A DNA stretch of 64,000 nucleotides from Podospora pseudoanserina. Lineage: Eukaryota; Ascomycota; Sordariomycetes; Sordariales; Podosporaceae. The notes beneath the pieces were generated by a model. It had not been told where the DNA came from, did no database searches, and saw only the letters and a program-made list of their open reading frames with translations. Positions 33,242 to 45,256 of the stretch are shown here, piece after piece. The first letter of the stretch is position 1, and each line of letters begins with the position of its first letter. The stretch lies in the NCBI RefSeq assembly GCF_035222485.1, contig NC_085925.1, positions 1,302,001 to 1,366,000 of the forward strand. The letters are read 5' to 3'. The translations under genes were made by a program, and so were the position numbers.

Positions 33242-34502
33242 TTTGCGTACTGTAGGATGTACCGAGATGTCGTGGAGCAAAACTCAGTGATGGCCGATTA
33301 TTATGCCAACTCTCTGCCGCGGTGATAGATCAATCTGGGTTTGTTGAGTGAGCGAGAGTAAGTTGTAAGTGTGAACCTGAGTCAAAGTCGGTGAGACCGC
33401 CTCCCCTGCAAACCAAAGGAAACGAGCGACGACGATGAGCAGCCTTGCTATTTCAGGAGGGCCAGTTCCTAGGATGAGAGAGAGTGAAACAGGAAAAAGA
33501 CGGTATATTTTAGGAGAAGTTCGACGATGAGAATCAACACCCATCCAAACGATGACATGTCGTCGTCCACAACCCATCAAGGTTCAAGGGTCCATCCAGT
33601 TCATGCCAAATCCCTTGGCGCCAAGCATCCAAACACCACGCCCCCACCCCACATAATTCAGGGTTAGGGTCTCTTAAAATTTCCCCGAAATACTCCGCAT
33701 TCCCTGCCAAAATGAATTATCATGAAATATGGCATCCATCCAAAATCAGAAACCACCTCACCGCCCAGCCCACCACCAACAACCCAACCCAGCCCTACCA
33801 TACCGAAACCTCTCAATCAAGCCTAGCCAAGCTGACATACCAAGCCCTTAAGGACCCCGAATAATGGCCTGAGTTTCAGTTGTAGATCGTCTGAGCATAT
33901 CTTTGACTGGTCCCAGAGAAGAAGCCATCACATCCATTCAAGCAGCGTTCGTCAGCAGCAAAGCCCCAACCAAGTCCTTGGGACCGGACCTACTAAGAGA
34001 TGTCAAAAGAGCTAAAACGTGGTAAAAGGTACATTGCATAATCACTAATTCCAAACCCAAGGCAGCATTGGCCTCTATGAAAACTGTTTCTGCTCAGCAA
34101 CAAAAAAAGTACATAATGAAAAGTCCCAACCAACCATACTGACAAAAGTCCCCTCCCCTCCCCCCCTTCCAAATGAGAAAAAAATAATCAATGATTTGCT
34201 GTCCTCATCTTAACGCTTTTTATTGGGTAGAAAAACGAACCCTATCGTCCCCCTCCCCAACGGCAGCCCTTCTCCGAGTCTGCCCTATGAATTTCCTCCT
34301 CCCACCCCCATCCTCATCCTTTTCGGGCCACCCGCAGGACCGATCAAGACTTGGATCCCCCAGAAAGGTTGACCGGTGTGCTCTCCCCTCCCCACTTCAT
34401 CAAACCTTAACCCCCCAGTAGCCGTCCGTTTCCCCGAAGACCCAAAACCTTCCCGTAACCCATCACATATCCCCTCGGCACTCAATCCTCGACCCCCACG
34501 CT
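33242..34502. other. Intergenic region, promoter of the FTS-like gene and 3' UTR of the CCDC124-like gene
   Basis: 1261 bp with no protein-like frame. A GGGTTAGGGT telomere-like word occurs at about 33662-33671. The composition is AC-rich on the + strand. No RNA gene was recognised. Confidence 0.45.
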
Positions 34503-35827
34503 TTACTTCCCCAACCTAGCCTCAATCCTCCTCCTTTCCTCCGCCTTCAATTCGGCCAGCTCCTCCTTGGTAGCATCATACCTAGCGCTAACCTGATTAA
34601 ACGGGTTCTCCGGGCTCTTTTCAAACTCCTTCTTGATCTTCTCCTTCTTCTGGTTCAACCTCAACCCCTGGCCCGTCCCGTCCGATTCCATCTCGGCCAG
34701 CCTCCTCTGCTCAAAAGCCGCATATGCCGCCTTGAACCTCCTCTCGGGATGTCTATCGATCTTATCCTGCGTCGCTGGGCCAGCCAAGCTCAGCGCGTCA
34801 AGCGCATTGTCGATGCCCGATGCGTTGAGCGCCGACAGGCCAGAGCTAGGCTCATCAAGCTGCGACAGATCCAAGCCCCGGGACTTCTTGACGGCAGTTT
34901 TGGCGTTCTTTGGCTGGGAGCGACCGGGAGTGTTCTTCTCTTCCTCGGCGAGCAGGGCGTCGCGCTCGGCTTTCTTGCGGGCCAGTTCGGCTTTCTTTTG
35001 GGCTTCGGTTTCCCTGAAGTGAGCGTAGATATGTCAGCAAACTGTAGATGTCGCCATGTGCATGTATCATCATGGTGTCTGGGTCAAGGTCCCTGCCAAG
35101 TAATTGTCCACAACCAAACTTTGGCCAACCTCGGTAGCCCTCTGTCTGGTAGGTGGCTTGATCCCACCATGTGGTGATGGTGGTTGCGTGAGCTTGTTCC
35201 CCCCTCCCTTCTTCCAACCAAGCCGGCGACCGAGCTCCGACACTTGAGAAAGAAAAGCAGAGGAGGGGCAAAGGCAAAACCTCTCGCGTGCTGTGACTGG
35301 TGTGCCGAATACTCCCCTCTTGCTTGCCACACGCGTAACACCCATGCCCAGCACTGCTACATCCCCCCTCCGAGTAAATGTATGTCGTACAGACTAAACC
35401 GCACCCGAACCCCCTCCCACCCAATGAGATCCCCCCCTCCTCCTCCTCCTCCTCCTCCTCATCCTCCTCCTCCTCCTCCTCCTCCTCCTCCTCCATGGAA
35501 ATCACTACCACACCCAGCAACCAACCAACCGCGAGCCTATTCCCGACGGCTGTCCGCAGACCCAACTTCCCCCGATCAATCAATCAATCAATCGACAACC
35601 AACCCACCCAACTCTCATCCACCATCAAAGGGCATAAAAAAACACACTCACTTCTTCGCATTACTCTTAGTCCCCTTCTCCCACTTCGCCGCCTCAGCAG
35701 CCGCCTCCCGTTCACTCTCCTCCGCAGCCTTCCTCGCCGCCGTCTCCGCCTTCCTCGCCTGGCCCAGAGCCTTCTTGCTCCCCTCCGCCGCATCCCCTCC
35801 CCCCTTGCCCTTCTTGCCTCCGGCCAT
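34503..35827 (-). CDS. CCDC124/Oxs1-family ribosome-associated protein
   Basis: 228 aa, exons from 35827 to 35652 and 35013 to 34503, separated by a 638-nt intron. The N-terminal half is a Lys/Ala/Glu-rich coiled coil (ARKAETAARKAAEESERE), the form CCDC124 uses to thread into the ribosome. The C-terminal part carries the family signature: DRHPERRFKAAYAAFEQRRL, then RLNQKKEKIKKEFEKSPENPFNQ. Animal CCDC124 binds idle 80S ribosomes, and fission yeast Oxs1 belongs to the same family and is linked to oxidative stress. Start context ACCATGGCC is strong. The start and both splice sites keep one frame across the coiled coil. Confidence 0.87.
35014..35651 (-). other. Unusually long intron (638 nt) in the CCDC124-like gene
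   Basis: Most introns in this window are 50-70 nt. This one holds a CTC microsatellite (about 35435-35495 on the + strand) and CAAT repeats (about 35576-35595). Donor GTGAGT and acceptor TTCAG are clear. Confidence 0.75.
35435..35495. repeat. CTC trinucleotide microsatellite
   Basis: About 20 CTC units with one interruption, lying in the long intron. Confidence 0.9.
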
Positions 35828-36229
35828 GGTTCGTTCAAAAAAACGTCACGAAATAAATCACCTGAGCCGATCTCAATGCACGCAGTAATGCTGTGGTTGG
35901 TTGATGTGCGTGTGTGTGGTATTGCGCGCGTGTGTGGTGTAGAACAGAAATTCGAAGAAGTGTAATCGAAGCAACAAATTCGAATGCAAGCAAGCTTGGC
36001 CCGCGCCCGCACCGCACCCAGGCAAGTGTGCGTCATTCAAGATAAATGGCGGGGTAAATAATTGCTCCTTTCCTTCCGTCGAGAGGGGGAGTGAAATTAG
36101 TGATAAAAGTGGGGTGGTCACTCTCAGGAAGAGCAGTAAAGTGAAATCTCGTGGCCCGTGCGAGGAATCCAACAGGGACCTTTTGTCGAGAGGCTATCAC
36201 CGCCTGCTTTCCTTCCACATCTCTCACTC

Positions 36230-36271
36230 TCACACACACAAACACACAACGCGCACACACACACACATACA

Positions 36272-36305
<34 letters not shown>
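36230..36305. repeat. CA/TG dinucleotide microsatellite
   Basis: Interrupted run of CA units, in the presumed promoter region of the CCDC124-like gene. Confidence 0.95.
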
Positions 36306-39300
36306 GCTCGCACACAAGCCGGGCGGGTACCGCGCGCGGGGAGTTTTCCCCCCGGGCGTAATGACCACAGTACAGGCCGACAAGGGTAGACGGCAGGTCC
36401 GGTCCGTGAAGGTGACCAAGAAATGTGAAAGGGGTGCCCAAGGCTTTGATATATATCCCATACGCACACATGTTCGCCTTCCCAGCCTCTTCTTGTTATA
36501 CATACCAATGAGAAATCCTTCGACTAGGCACCGCAAATAAGGTCCTCCCATGTTCCTCGTTTCTGTGAGAAACCAGAGCCTGCTAGACTTCAATGTTGCC
36601 AAAGTTCAAACAATGGCGTGAAATACCCAGAGGCCGTGAGCTGCACAGTTCTCCCATCCCATGTCGCGTCCCGCCGCAGCTGGAGCGGCATCAGCAGCAG
36701 GCTTGACCGCCTCCTTTTTCCGCAGTAGCCTTCGACATACCAAATAAAGCCATCCCTCTCCGGCAAGGCTCTGTGGAACTGAACTGATGCACCGCGGCAA
36801 CCCGCTTACCCCCGACTCTGATGGCCAACTCAACATCCAGACCTGTCATGCTCTCACAACACTCTTCTGTGTGACAAAGTAAGCATAGATCAAGATCAAC
36901 CTGAGACAGGCGCGGGTAGGCTTTGGGGACACACGGCGTTGGGGCTAGGTAATCGGAAATGGCCAAACTAGGAAAACTGACAGCCTGAAAAAGAAGCATC
37001 GGAGGCGGGCCGAGCAGCGAACAGCTATGTTCGACAGCTCCTTGCAACCTCGGCTGGCTGTGGTCGCGCCGAAGCGAGTCGTCAGAAAGTGACTGGTCAC
37101 TCGGTTGTGAGACTCCAAGTGGGATCCAGAACACACAATGGGCTGTGATAAGCGACTCCAAAATGCACCTCGCCCGAAGTTACGACGCCACAAGGCCGGC
37201 TGGAGGTTGTTATCGCGTCAACAAAACTGCATGCTTCTCAGTCCAGTGGTCCGTTCGGGTTCCTGTTTACGAGACCGGTCAAGATGGCGTGCCTGCCTCT
37301 CCGTATCTGCCAAGGGTGGTCAGGCTTCGTGAAGCAGTGTAGTGTAGATTAAATCTCTCTCAGATGTGACGGCGATCGGCTGACGGAGAGCGGCTTCGTA
37401 CCTGTGTCTTTGCTTTTTTTTTTCCATGATCGATGCAGTTGCTTTCCCATAGCGGCCAGAGTTGAGAGGGGTATACGGGTGGGTGTTCCCGTTCCTTGTC
37501 CGCAATACGTGCCCCCCTGTCGCAGGCTTAGCAAGGGCTCTTGATATGGGGGAGGACACCAACGCATACGCATACCAATGCAACCAAGCAACGTCAAGCT
37601 GTGCCAGCGGTGATGGCGCTGCTCTTTCGTGGTGGCATGAATCATCCACGCTTTGCGTGCTGCAGAATGGATGCAGTCAGACGGCGGCATGGCCTCAGCA
37701 TGTCCGGGTCACGGGGCTTTCGGGTCCGGAAGGCGAGGTCAGTTAGGTCGTAGTGTCTTCGGAGCGAGATCCGCTGGGGGAAAACGAACTATGAGGCCGC
37801 GGGTCAGTTGGTTGCACTCTCCGACGCTGCAGCAAAGCCAGTGGCTAGCTATGGCGGAAGAGCCATGCGGGTTGGTCCGGGAATGTTAAACATCCTGATT
37901 TGAATGCGACTGCGCCAATCATCCTGGCCAGCCTCCTCGCAGTCGCCCCGGAGGTCATCATGAACCGGGCCTAGTGTCGAGTTGCCCGTGGAAATCATCC
38001 CCAGATGGCTGGGGACAACTGAGACACTTGCTTCTGCGCAGCGAGAGGACAACGCTACGTTTGCAGTCCGGAGAACTGGTTGATATTGAGATGGGCCATC
38101 ATCTGAGACCCCAGAGCGCCAAGAAGGGCTTGACATGGGCGGCGAGGATCCTCGACCGGCTTGCTCGGGAACCTTGACCACCGGTGCAGAGCGTGCACTC
38201 AGCTCAGCCCAAACCACAACCTTGGGTCTGATCTGGTCGCCTGCAGTTGCAAACATGACGTCCTCGCTCTAGAAAGAGACCCTGTAGTTAGTCTTCCCCC
38301 TATTGGATAGCCCGGCTGCTTATACCGCCCCGTCTCAAAGCGGATCGGCACTCTATTCTGATGTTACAGATCAGCTCGGACGCTGACCGCCACCAGCAGC
38401 TCCTTTGATGATAGGGGAACGGTTCTTCTGAATTCAAGGCCAACGGGGGAAACATCGTATCGACACTCAAGGCCCCATTGGTGGACGAAACAAGAAGGAG
38501 GTTTCTTGTGCAGAGCACCGAGGCCAGCGTCGCTTACCAGTCAGTGCGGGTAGAGGCGCACAGGCGCTGCAAGACGCAGTGTTGGTCGAATCGCGTTTGC
38601 CCTGCAGGGCTAATTCATGCGGAATCCCTACACGATAGTCATCTAAACCTTGGAAATAACCACCGTGGATGTCTCACTGTCAGTGACGAGCAACGCTCGC
38701 ATGGGGCGCAGTGAGCAGACGAGTGTCTGCCGTGCACCTGGGCGGTTTTCCAGATCCAGATAGCACGAAGAGGAGATCCCATAGGCATGGCTCCGGCGTG
38801 CACACATGCTTCTACCTACTGCATCACACAGGCTTGCTGCGGCGTAGACGGCACTTGTCCGGGGTACGGAGAGTCAAGAAGGATTGGCGCCTTCGTGTTG
38901 ATGGGCCAGAGAGGCGGCAGTATCGTTGCAAGCGCAGGAGGACCGATTAGAAACAATGTTTTGCTGATGAAAGTGCCGTCAGTCCGCAACCGAGATGCAG
39001 TGCACCGTCACGAGCCATGGTTTGGACAAAAAGGCGGGGATGAGAAAATGGTTCTTTGGTGAGGTGGCTGTAGTTGCATGTATGTAGCCCTTTACAGCGT
39101 GCTAGAAGAGGTGAGGTTGCAACAGAGGCGTGTAAGAGATGTGCCGTCTGGTAGCGTACCCTTCCTCCGTCGTCCTTGTAAGCGTGCGGCTAAACCTCGG
39201 ACTGGTCGTACGTCGTCTGGCCCCCTCTGGCCCTTCCTCAGCAATCGTCACACAACCTGGAGGAAGCCGCTCCTTCGTCCTTCTTGCCTCGGCTGGGGAG

Positions 39301-40539
39301 GATTCCGCTGATACGACTATTGCTTCCCGTCTTCTGCAAGGTTCCAGGCATTGCTAAAAGCAGGCAAGTAAACCTGAGAAAGGACGGAGCCAGCAGCAAC
39401 GGACCTTCCCATGTGAGATCTAAGTCGGTGCTGTTGGTTGACGTTACGAGCTGCCCAGAAGGTCTCTCTGGTTAGCGTCTCACACAAAGTCCCGCGTTCC
39501 ATGTCGAACCTGGAAGATTCCGTATAAAGGATAGATGTGGACATGAGAGCCACAGGCAGTCAGCGTGGCGCGTGGGGGGATATCGTGCGAAGACTTGTCG
39601 ATTGGCCAGCTTGCGGCAACCAGGCAGGGGAGACGGGTTGTTTTGTAGATCCATGCTGCATCCCTAAGCAAGGTCGGCCGTTTTCAAGGCAACTTGTGTC
39701 TGATGTTGCTGGAACTGACGGAGTCGGTGAGGGGACATTGCACCGGTGAAGTGCCGGTGTGTACCGTATGTTGTTGACATCGTCTGGGGTTGGTTGCGCG
39801 GAGGGTGACGGCCCCGGTGGAGCTGTGGTCTCAGCCCCATGGTAAGCGGTGCCCGGCTTTTGGCCGGCTTTTGCGGATCCGAACCCCCAGACTGTCGATG
39901 TCGGTGCGAATTGCATCTGTATTCGAGCAGCCCCATCGTTCATTTCATACAACATCGTGCATCCCAGCCATCCATCCAAAGTACTTCCTGTATCCCCCAC
40001 CCCTCCTTTTCGGTGACCTCCCGCACCACCGAGCTGGCAAAGTGGACAGGATGAGTCCTCAGTGGTCCAGAAGCTGAATCAAACCAACCATTCGGCTGCT
40101 CCCCATGGGTTGCGCCAGATTTTTGTTCATGATGGCATCCACCTTGCGTTTCAGCTTTATTGCCACTGCATATCACATTTCCGCCGACTGAGGTACCGAG
40201 AGGCTGGTTGGAGACGCTAGAAAAGGAACAAGAAGAAAAAAAGAACTCGCAAATCAGCGGGCTTTGCTCCGGCCTGTGAACCAAGCACCACGAGTACCGA
40301 CCTCGGGACCACGCAAGCCACCAGGGCTAGACCGCGTCAAAACAACAGCTGGATCTCCGTTTTCTGTCCCAGAAGCTGCACGACATGCAGAATGCATATT
40401 GGAGGACCGCAAGCAATCTTGCCGTTCAGGCGTAGGCCATGTAGTCATGTTCACGGTGAATTTACCGACCCCTGAATTCTACAGTGTACACCGAAAGGAA
40501 GGAGGCAGATCGTCTTTGGTATGTACTCCGTATCGGCTG

Positions 40540-40543
<4 letters not shown>

Positions 40544-40573
<30 letters not shown>
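40544..40573. repeat. Homopolymer of 30 T
   Basis: Uninterrupted T run in gene-free DNA. It could be slippage or the tail of an old retroposed sequence on the minus strand; no target-site duplication is obvious. Confidence 0.9.
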
Positions 40574-40574
<1 letters not shown>

Positions 40575-43500
40575 GCATCGAAACTGCAGCAGGGTCCGCA
40601 GCCGCAGTTCCCACACCAACTTTTTTCTCGGGACTTCAGAAAATACTGCGTCATTATGAGACCCGACAATCTCATTGGCCCTGCTGTCGAGTTTTCCCCT
40701 GACAGTAGTTCTAGCAAAAGACGGGATGCAACCACTCGCAAATGAACGTTGGAGAGCACATGATTGCTGGTGTATGCGCGCCTTGAAACGGGGCAGCTGG
40801 AAGGTCCAATGAGCAACGTCGCCGTCTGGAGCATCTGGGGAAGGTTGGTTTCGTCTTGGCCCTCTGGTAACTGCGGGATGCGGATACGGAAGAAAGGGGT
40901 CAAATTTGCGGCAGAGGTTGATGATATTGATCATAGAGAAGTCTCATTGCTGTTTTTGTTCCAAGTTTCCCCATGTGCTTGCTGCGTGAGGGACTGACGT
41001 GGTGATGCCCGTCACCAGCCACACGGGCATTTACTATCGCCTCTGATGCCGTCAACAGCGCTGGATAAGCGCCTGCTGATTGGCCGGAGAGGGGGTGGGA
41101 GCAGTGCTTCAAAACCAACACCTGTTTACCCCGGCCCGACAATCTGGTTGGGGCTTCCAGATGGAGAATTCGATTTTCTGGAAGCGAGGTCTTACCAGGG
41201 TCACCCTTGTCGATCGAAACTGGCGCTCATCCCCAGGGTCCGTCTCGGGTACCGATTTGTCAAGATCTGCTGGGAAGATTCTGATGACACCAGCAGCAGC
41301 ACTGAGCAGTTGTTGATATGCAAGGTTTTCTGCAGACTCCAGCGAACTCTTTTAATATGTTATCGGAATGGAGGCACTGGGAGTTTGCTCAATATCCAGG
41401 ATGAAGAGCAGAAGTGGACATTTTCGTATTGTACAAAGTACCGGTGGTTGGGGGGAGCTCGGCAGATGGCCTTTTAAGTTGCACATGGTCATCTGGTTCG
41501 GTGAGCGAGGCGCCTTCCAAGCCGCCCTTGACGCACCCACCATCATGTCCCCACGCCGACGGTACGGCTCCGGTTGGTTTGTGTCGACTTCTGGTGGGCA
41601 GAGCGAAAGAAAAAGCTTCCCCACGCATCGGGCGATCCAGCTGAAAAATACAGATCGTCCCAAAGACGGTGACGCCGTGCCGGAGCTCTTGCCGCCTGAC
41701 GATAGCGGTGATGCCCACGCGAGTTCAGGGGGGGCTGATGACGTGTGGAACTCGAGTTATGAACGCTCTACCCGCGACAAGAACACCCGAGGAGGGATGA
41801 GGTTAAAATTAGCGTTTGACATGACGGGAGCAAATCCGACCTGGCATGTGTGGCATGATACCTGGTGTTGGTGGTGTTGATACTTGCGGGATATTAGGCG
41901 ACATACCGCCATTTAGTATAGTGCACATGGAGCCTCGTAACCTGGGCGATCACCATGGCTTCTCAGTCACTACCATTGCATAGGGTCAAAAACCACGCAC
42001 AAGATGGTTGATACACGGGTGCTGTCACCCCGAGCAGCTCTGCTGATTGGCGGGCTTGTATGGCCGACGTTCCAGGCTGTTTGACTGACCAATTGGTGTT
42101 GCGAACCCTGCCATCCATCCGGAACGCTGGGCTGGACTAGGACTGTCAGTACGAAAACAGGACTGGGAGTGTACATGAAGCTGTCGATATGTACCTGGAT
42201 GAGAGCTACGCGGTGTCTGCAAGGTCGTTCAGTGGTTCGGTCTGGTGTTCCCAACAAAGTCGGCGCGGTGACAGGGCCTGTTGCGGGGCCAGTGTAATCA
42301 ACATCGCTCGTTCGAGTATCCTGCTCGGGCTACCTCCAGGGGTTTTGATGAAAGTGCACTTTTCGAGATCATGAAAATGAAGCAATTGCAGAGTCTTAAT
42401 CTGGGTCTTCGGTCAGCAACTGGAGCCGAGTGAAGTGTAATAAAAAAGAGGCTTCGACCGGAAAAGTCCCATTCTCTTTGTGCAACCACCCCCTCCTTCC
42501 CCACCACGCCAGCGACAGGACATGGATTGTAGTGTATGTAGGTGACAAGTGCTGGGAACAAAACATCCGTGACACCTCTCGGCGAAAAGCCCGTTGACGT
42601 TGATATGTCTTGAAATGTGTCTTGGATTTGCCCTCACCCGCCCTGTTTCGGAGCCTCAACAGGCCCATCAGAAATGAGGCGCCCTCTTGGCTCACTGGTC
42701 GGTCGTGGGATGGCAGTAATGGCAAACGTGGAATGGCTCACCCATCTCCGCGGCGCGGCATGGGCGGAAGTCAGCATCCTGTTTCCGGGATCATTTGCTG
42801 CTTGATGTGTGTCGCCGTCAACGGCTCAATAAAAATGGCATCGGGCCATGAACAAGGTGCGCAAGAATGCGACTGTCCGTGCTTGTCCGGCGGCGAGCCA
42901 ATGGCCGACACCTGCCGTCCATGATCGTCGAAACTCGTCAGAGCGCTGTGCGACGCGGACACCCCGGAAAGCAACAGCGTCAGCCTAATGCTCCGTCAGA
43001 CCGGGTCCTTTTGCCGTTGAGGCTTGGGGTTGAACGAGATGTCTTTTTCGATGGAAGAAGCCGACCACCAGCCAAACGGTGCAATGTAGGTGGGCTTGGG
43101 CTCTCGTGGCCCTGCTCAATGCCCCGCTACATGCCACCTGTGTGTACAGCTTTGCTTCCAGTTGTGTGTGTAACGTCAGTCCTTCGGGCTTCATCGGGCC
43201 TCTAGCGCATTATCCATACTGGGCTGTGACGGTCGAAGGATCCTAGTGGAAGTCAGAGAACCTGATATTTGCCCATCTGTATGTAGCATGCAGGTTCGCG
43301 CGCCGGGAGGAGCATCACAGCTCTCACCTCACTGTTCAGCCCCACCTTTTCTCTACGGCGGCACGGCGGGCAACAGGAGGGGCGGACGAGTGGTTGAGGT
43401 GGAATTGCTAAAAAAGCAAATTCGAGAAAAAAAGTTTTCATCTTTTCTGGTGTCATTCAGGTGTCATCGGCTAATCTTTCTGTCTCAGGTCAATCTGTCG

Positions 43501-43871
43501 CCTTGATTTGGCTGAGCTGGTGCCCTTTCCACAATCCTGAAATCGAAGGTGTTTGCTTTTCTCGGGTGCTTTTGTGCCTGCCGCTGCCGCTACCTAGGTG
43601 TTGCTGGCTCCGATCTCCGCGAGGTTGGGCGCGGCTCTTCTGCTGTTGCACGGTACCTCCCTTTTCACCGCTTCTACCGTAAGCTCCTCCCATGCTCCGA
43701 TCGGGGTCAGCAATATTACCTCCCGTCCATATCGCTCGCATCACAGGAGAGCACCCGACCTCAGCAAATAGTGACAGTAAGCTCTCAGCTACCTTGCCTG
43801 ACGAGGTACATACATGCCTGAACTGAGGTGACGAGCAGCCATAGGTAGGTGTGGAAGGCACAGCCCGCTAC

Positions 43872-43894
43872 TAGCTAGGTACCTACCTAGGTTG
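43872..43894. repeat. CTAGGTACC-type palindromic cluster
   Basis: Overlapping CTAG, GGTACC and CCTAGG palindromes in tandem. Similar words lie near 541-553. Their role is unknown. Confidence 0.6.
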
Positions 43895-45256
43895 GTGAAA
43901 CTACGGCGCTGTGTAGGGACAGGGAGGCCGCTATGCTGCAGGTGTGCAGGTGCAGGTATTCATGCAGTTGCGCCTGGGCGAATGCAGTCACGCATTTAGA
44001 GACACATTGGACTGCCGCTTGATCCACACCTCTGCTCTGCTTGCGCTCATATCACCGGACCTTTCAATCATACCTCAGGCCTTCCCTTCCGTATCATCCA
44101 AGAGCAAGGTCGATAGCCGCGACTCGCGACAGAGTAAGGCCGTGATGGAGATGACGCAGCCACACCTGACCATGCGATCCGGGTAGACGGTCTGCCGACC
44201 CGTTCGCTGCTGTGCGATGCCCTCTTCTATTCTTCTCTTTCAAATCATCAGCCCAGAACGAGGTACGACGGGTTCGCGGCTGCATCGAGCCTTACCCGGC
44301 CCCGCGGTGGACAGTTCGGCAAGCGCAGCATGCTTCCTCGCAAAAGCAGACGGTAGACGACCGTCGTCGACGACATTGAATTGGCAAGGCGATCACTTTG
44401 GCCGCCTTGCTCTTCCGTACCGTACCGTATGTGTGTGGACAGTGTCCTGTCGGAGGAGGTCCTCAACGGCGGACGGCGTTGTGAGTGGGTGGGTTCATCA
44501 ATCCCACGTCCCAGCGAAACGGTGACGAACCCTCTGAGCCGTCGACGTGCCTGTGGGCGGTATCCCTGCAAGGCATGGGTGATTGACATGGGCCAGTCAG
44601 TAAAGTCGGGAACCAGCCATCCATGGAAGCCAAGATTATTGCCCTGGACCTGGTCGACACACTATCCGCCGCGCTCACTTCCAACCTTGCGGTAGCACCT
44701 GAATTGACCTAGTGCTCCCCCAGGATCGTCCTGTCGTCTTCCCTCTGATCAGAGAGAGTCACCGCTGTTTCACGGCTTCCCTTCACCAAGATGATTTCTT
44801 GCCCAGGTTCCCACATCCCGCAACAACATGGGTCCCCACAGTCAGATGGCTGATCCGGTGACCACTGGCCAGGGCTCTCAGCCCTTCCCGCACCCCGGTG
44901 TGCTTCCTGGGGATCCCATCCTTTCTGGGTGGACTGCATTTTCTCCTTGAATTAGACCTGGCTTCTATCGGCACCAAGGTGTAAACATAAGTAAGCTGCC
45001 GACATGGCCGTTCGTCCCTCTCGTCCCCCCCTTCGCCCTCTTCGGTCCCTCTCTGTACAAGTACCCTCTCGGTCCCCCTTCTCTCTTGGGCCGACTCACC
45101 ATTGCTCCTTCACTCGATACATTGTCCACTTGGCACCTGTCACCAATGATTGTTTCACGTCACGAGTCTACATAACGTCTTTGTCATTTGCCATATAACT
45201 GTCAAGGGTCCCACGGCGTCAGCCACTTGTATCACAAACACACCTACCTCTGGGAC

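Larger units (their letters stand above)
35828..45256. other. 9.4 kb block without a supportable gene
   Basis: Reading frames here are at most about 170 codons, overlap on both strands, and show no domain, no repeated residue pattern and no neighbouring exons that join in frame. The left end (35828-36200) should be the promoter of the CCDC124-like gene and the right end, a CT-rich stretch about 44990-45250, that of the MFS gene. In between are a CA microsatellite (36230-36305), a run of 30 T (40544-40573) and a CTAGGTACC palindromic cluster (43872-43894). Base composition is balanced, not AT-rich, so strong RIP is unlikely. Old, unrecognisable coding or mobile DNA, or noncoding RNA genes, cannot be excluded by eye. 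Confidence 0.55.

Noticed and set aside
33582-33600. GGTTCAAGGGTCC, resembling a tRNA B box
   Set aside because: It does not fit GGTTCRANYCC and no A box or acceptor stem pairs with it.
36124-36540. Several frames of 90-130 codons around the CA repeat
   Set aside because: Open only because the dinucleotide repeat has no stops.
40451-40934. Minus-strand frames of about 150 codons with a poly-Lys run
   Set aside because: The Lys run is simply the translated T homopolymer.
41046-41880. Two overlapping frames of 143 and 170 codons in the gene-free block
   Set aside because: No domain, no low-complexity or membrane pattern, different frames, no splice sites that join them sensibly.
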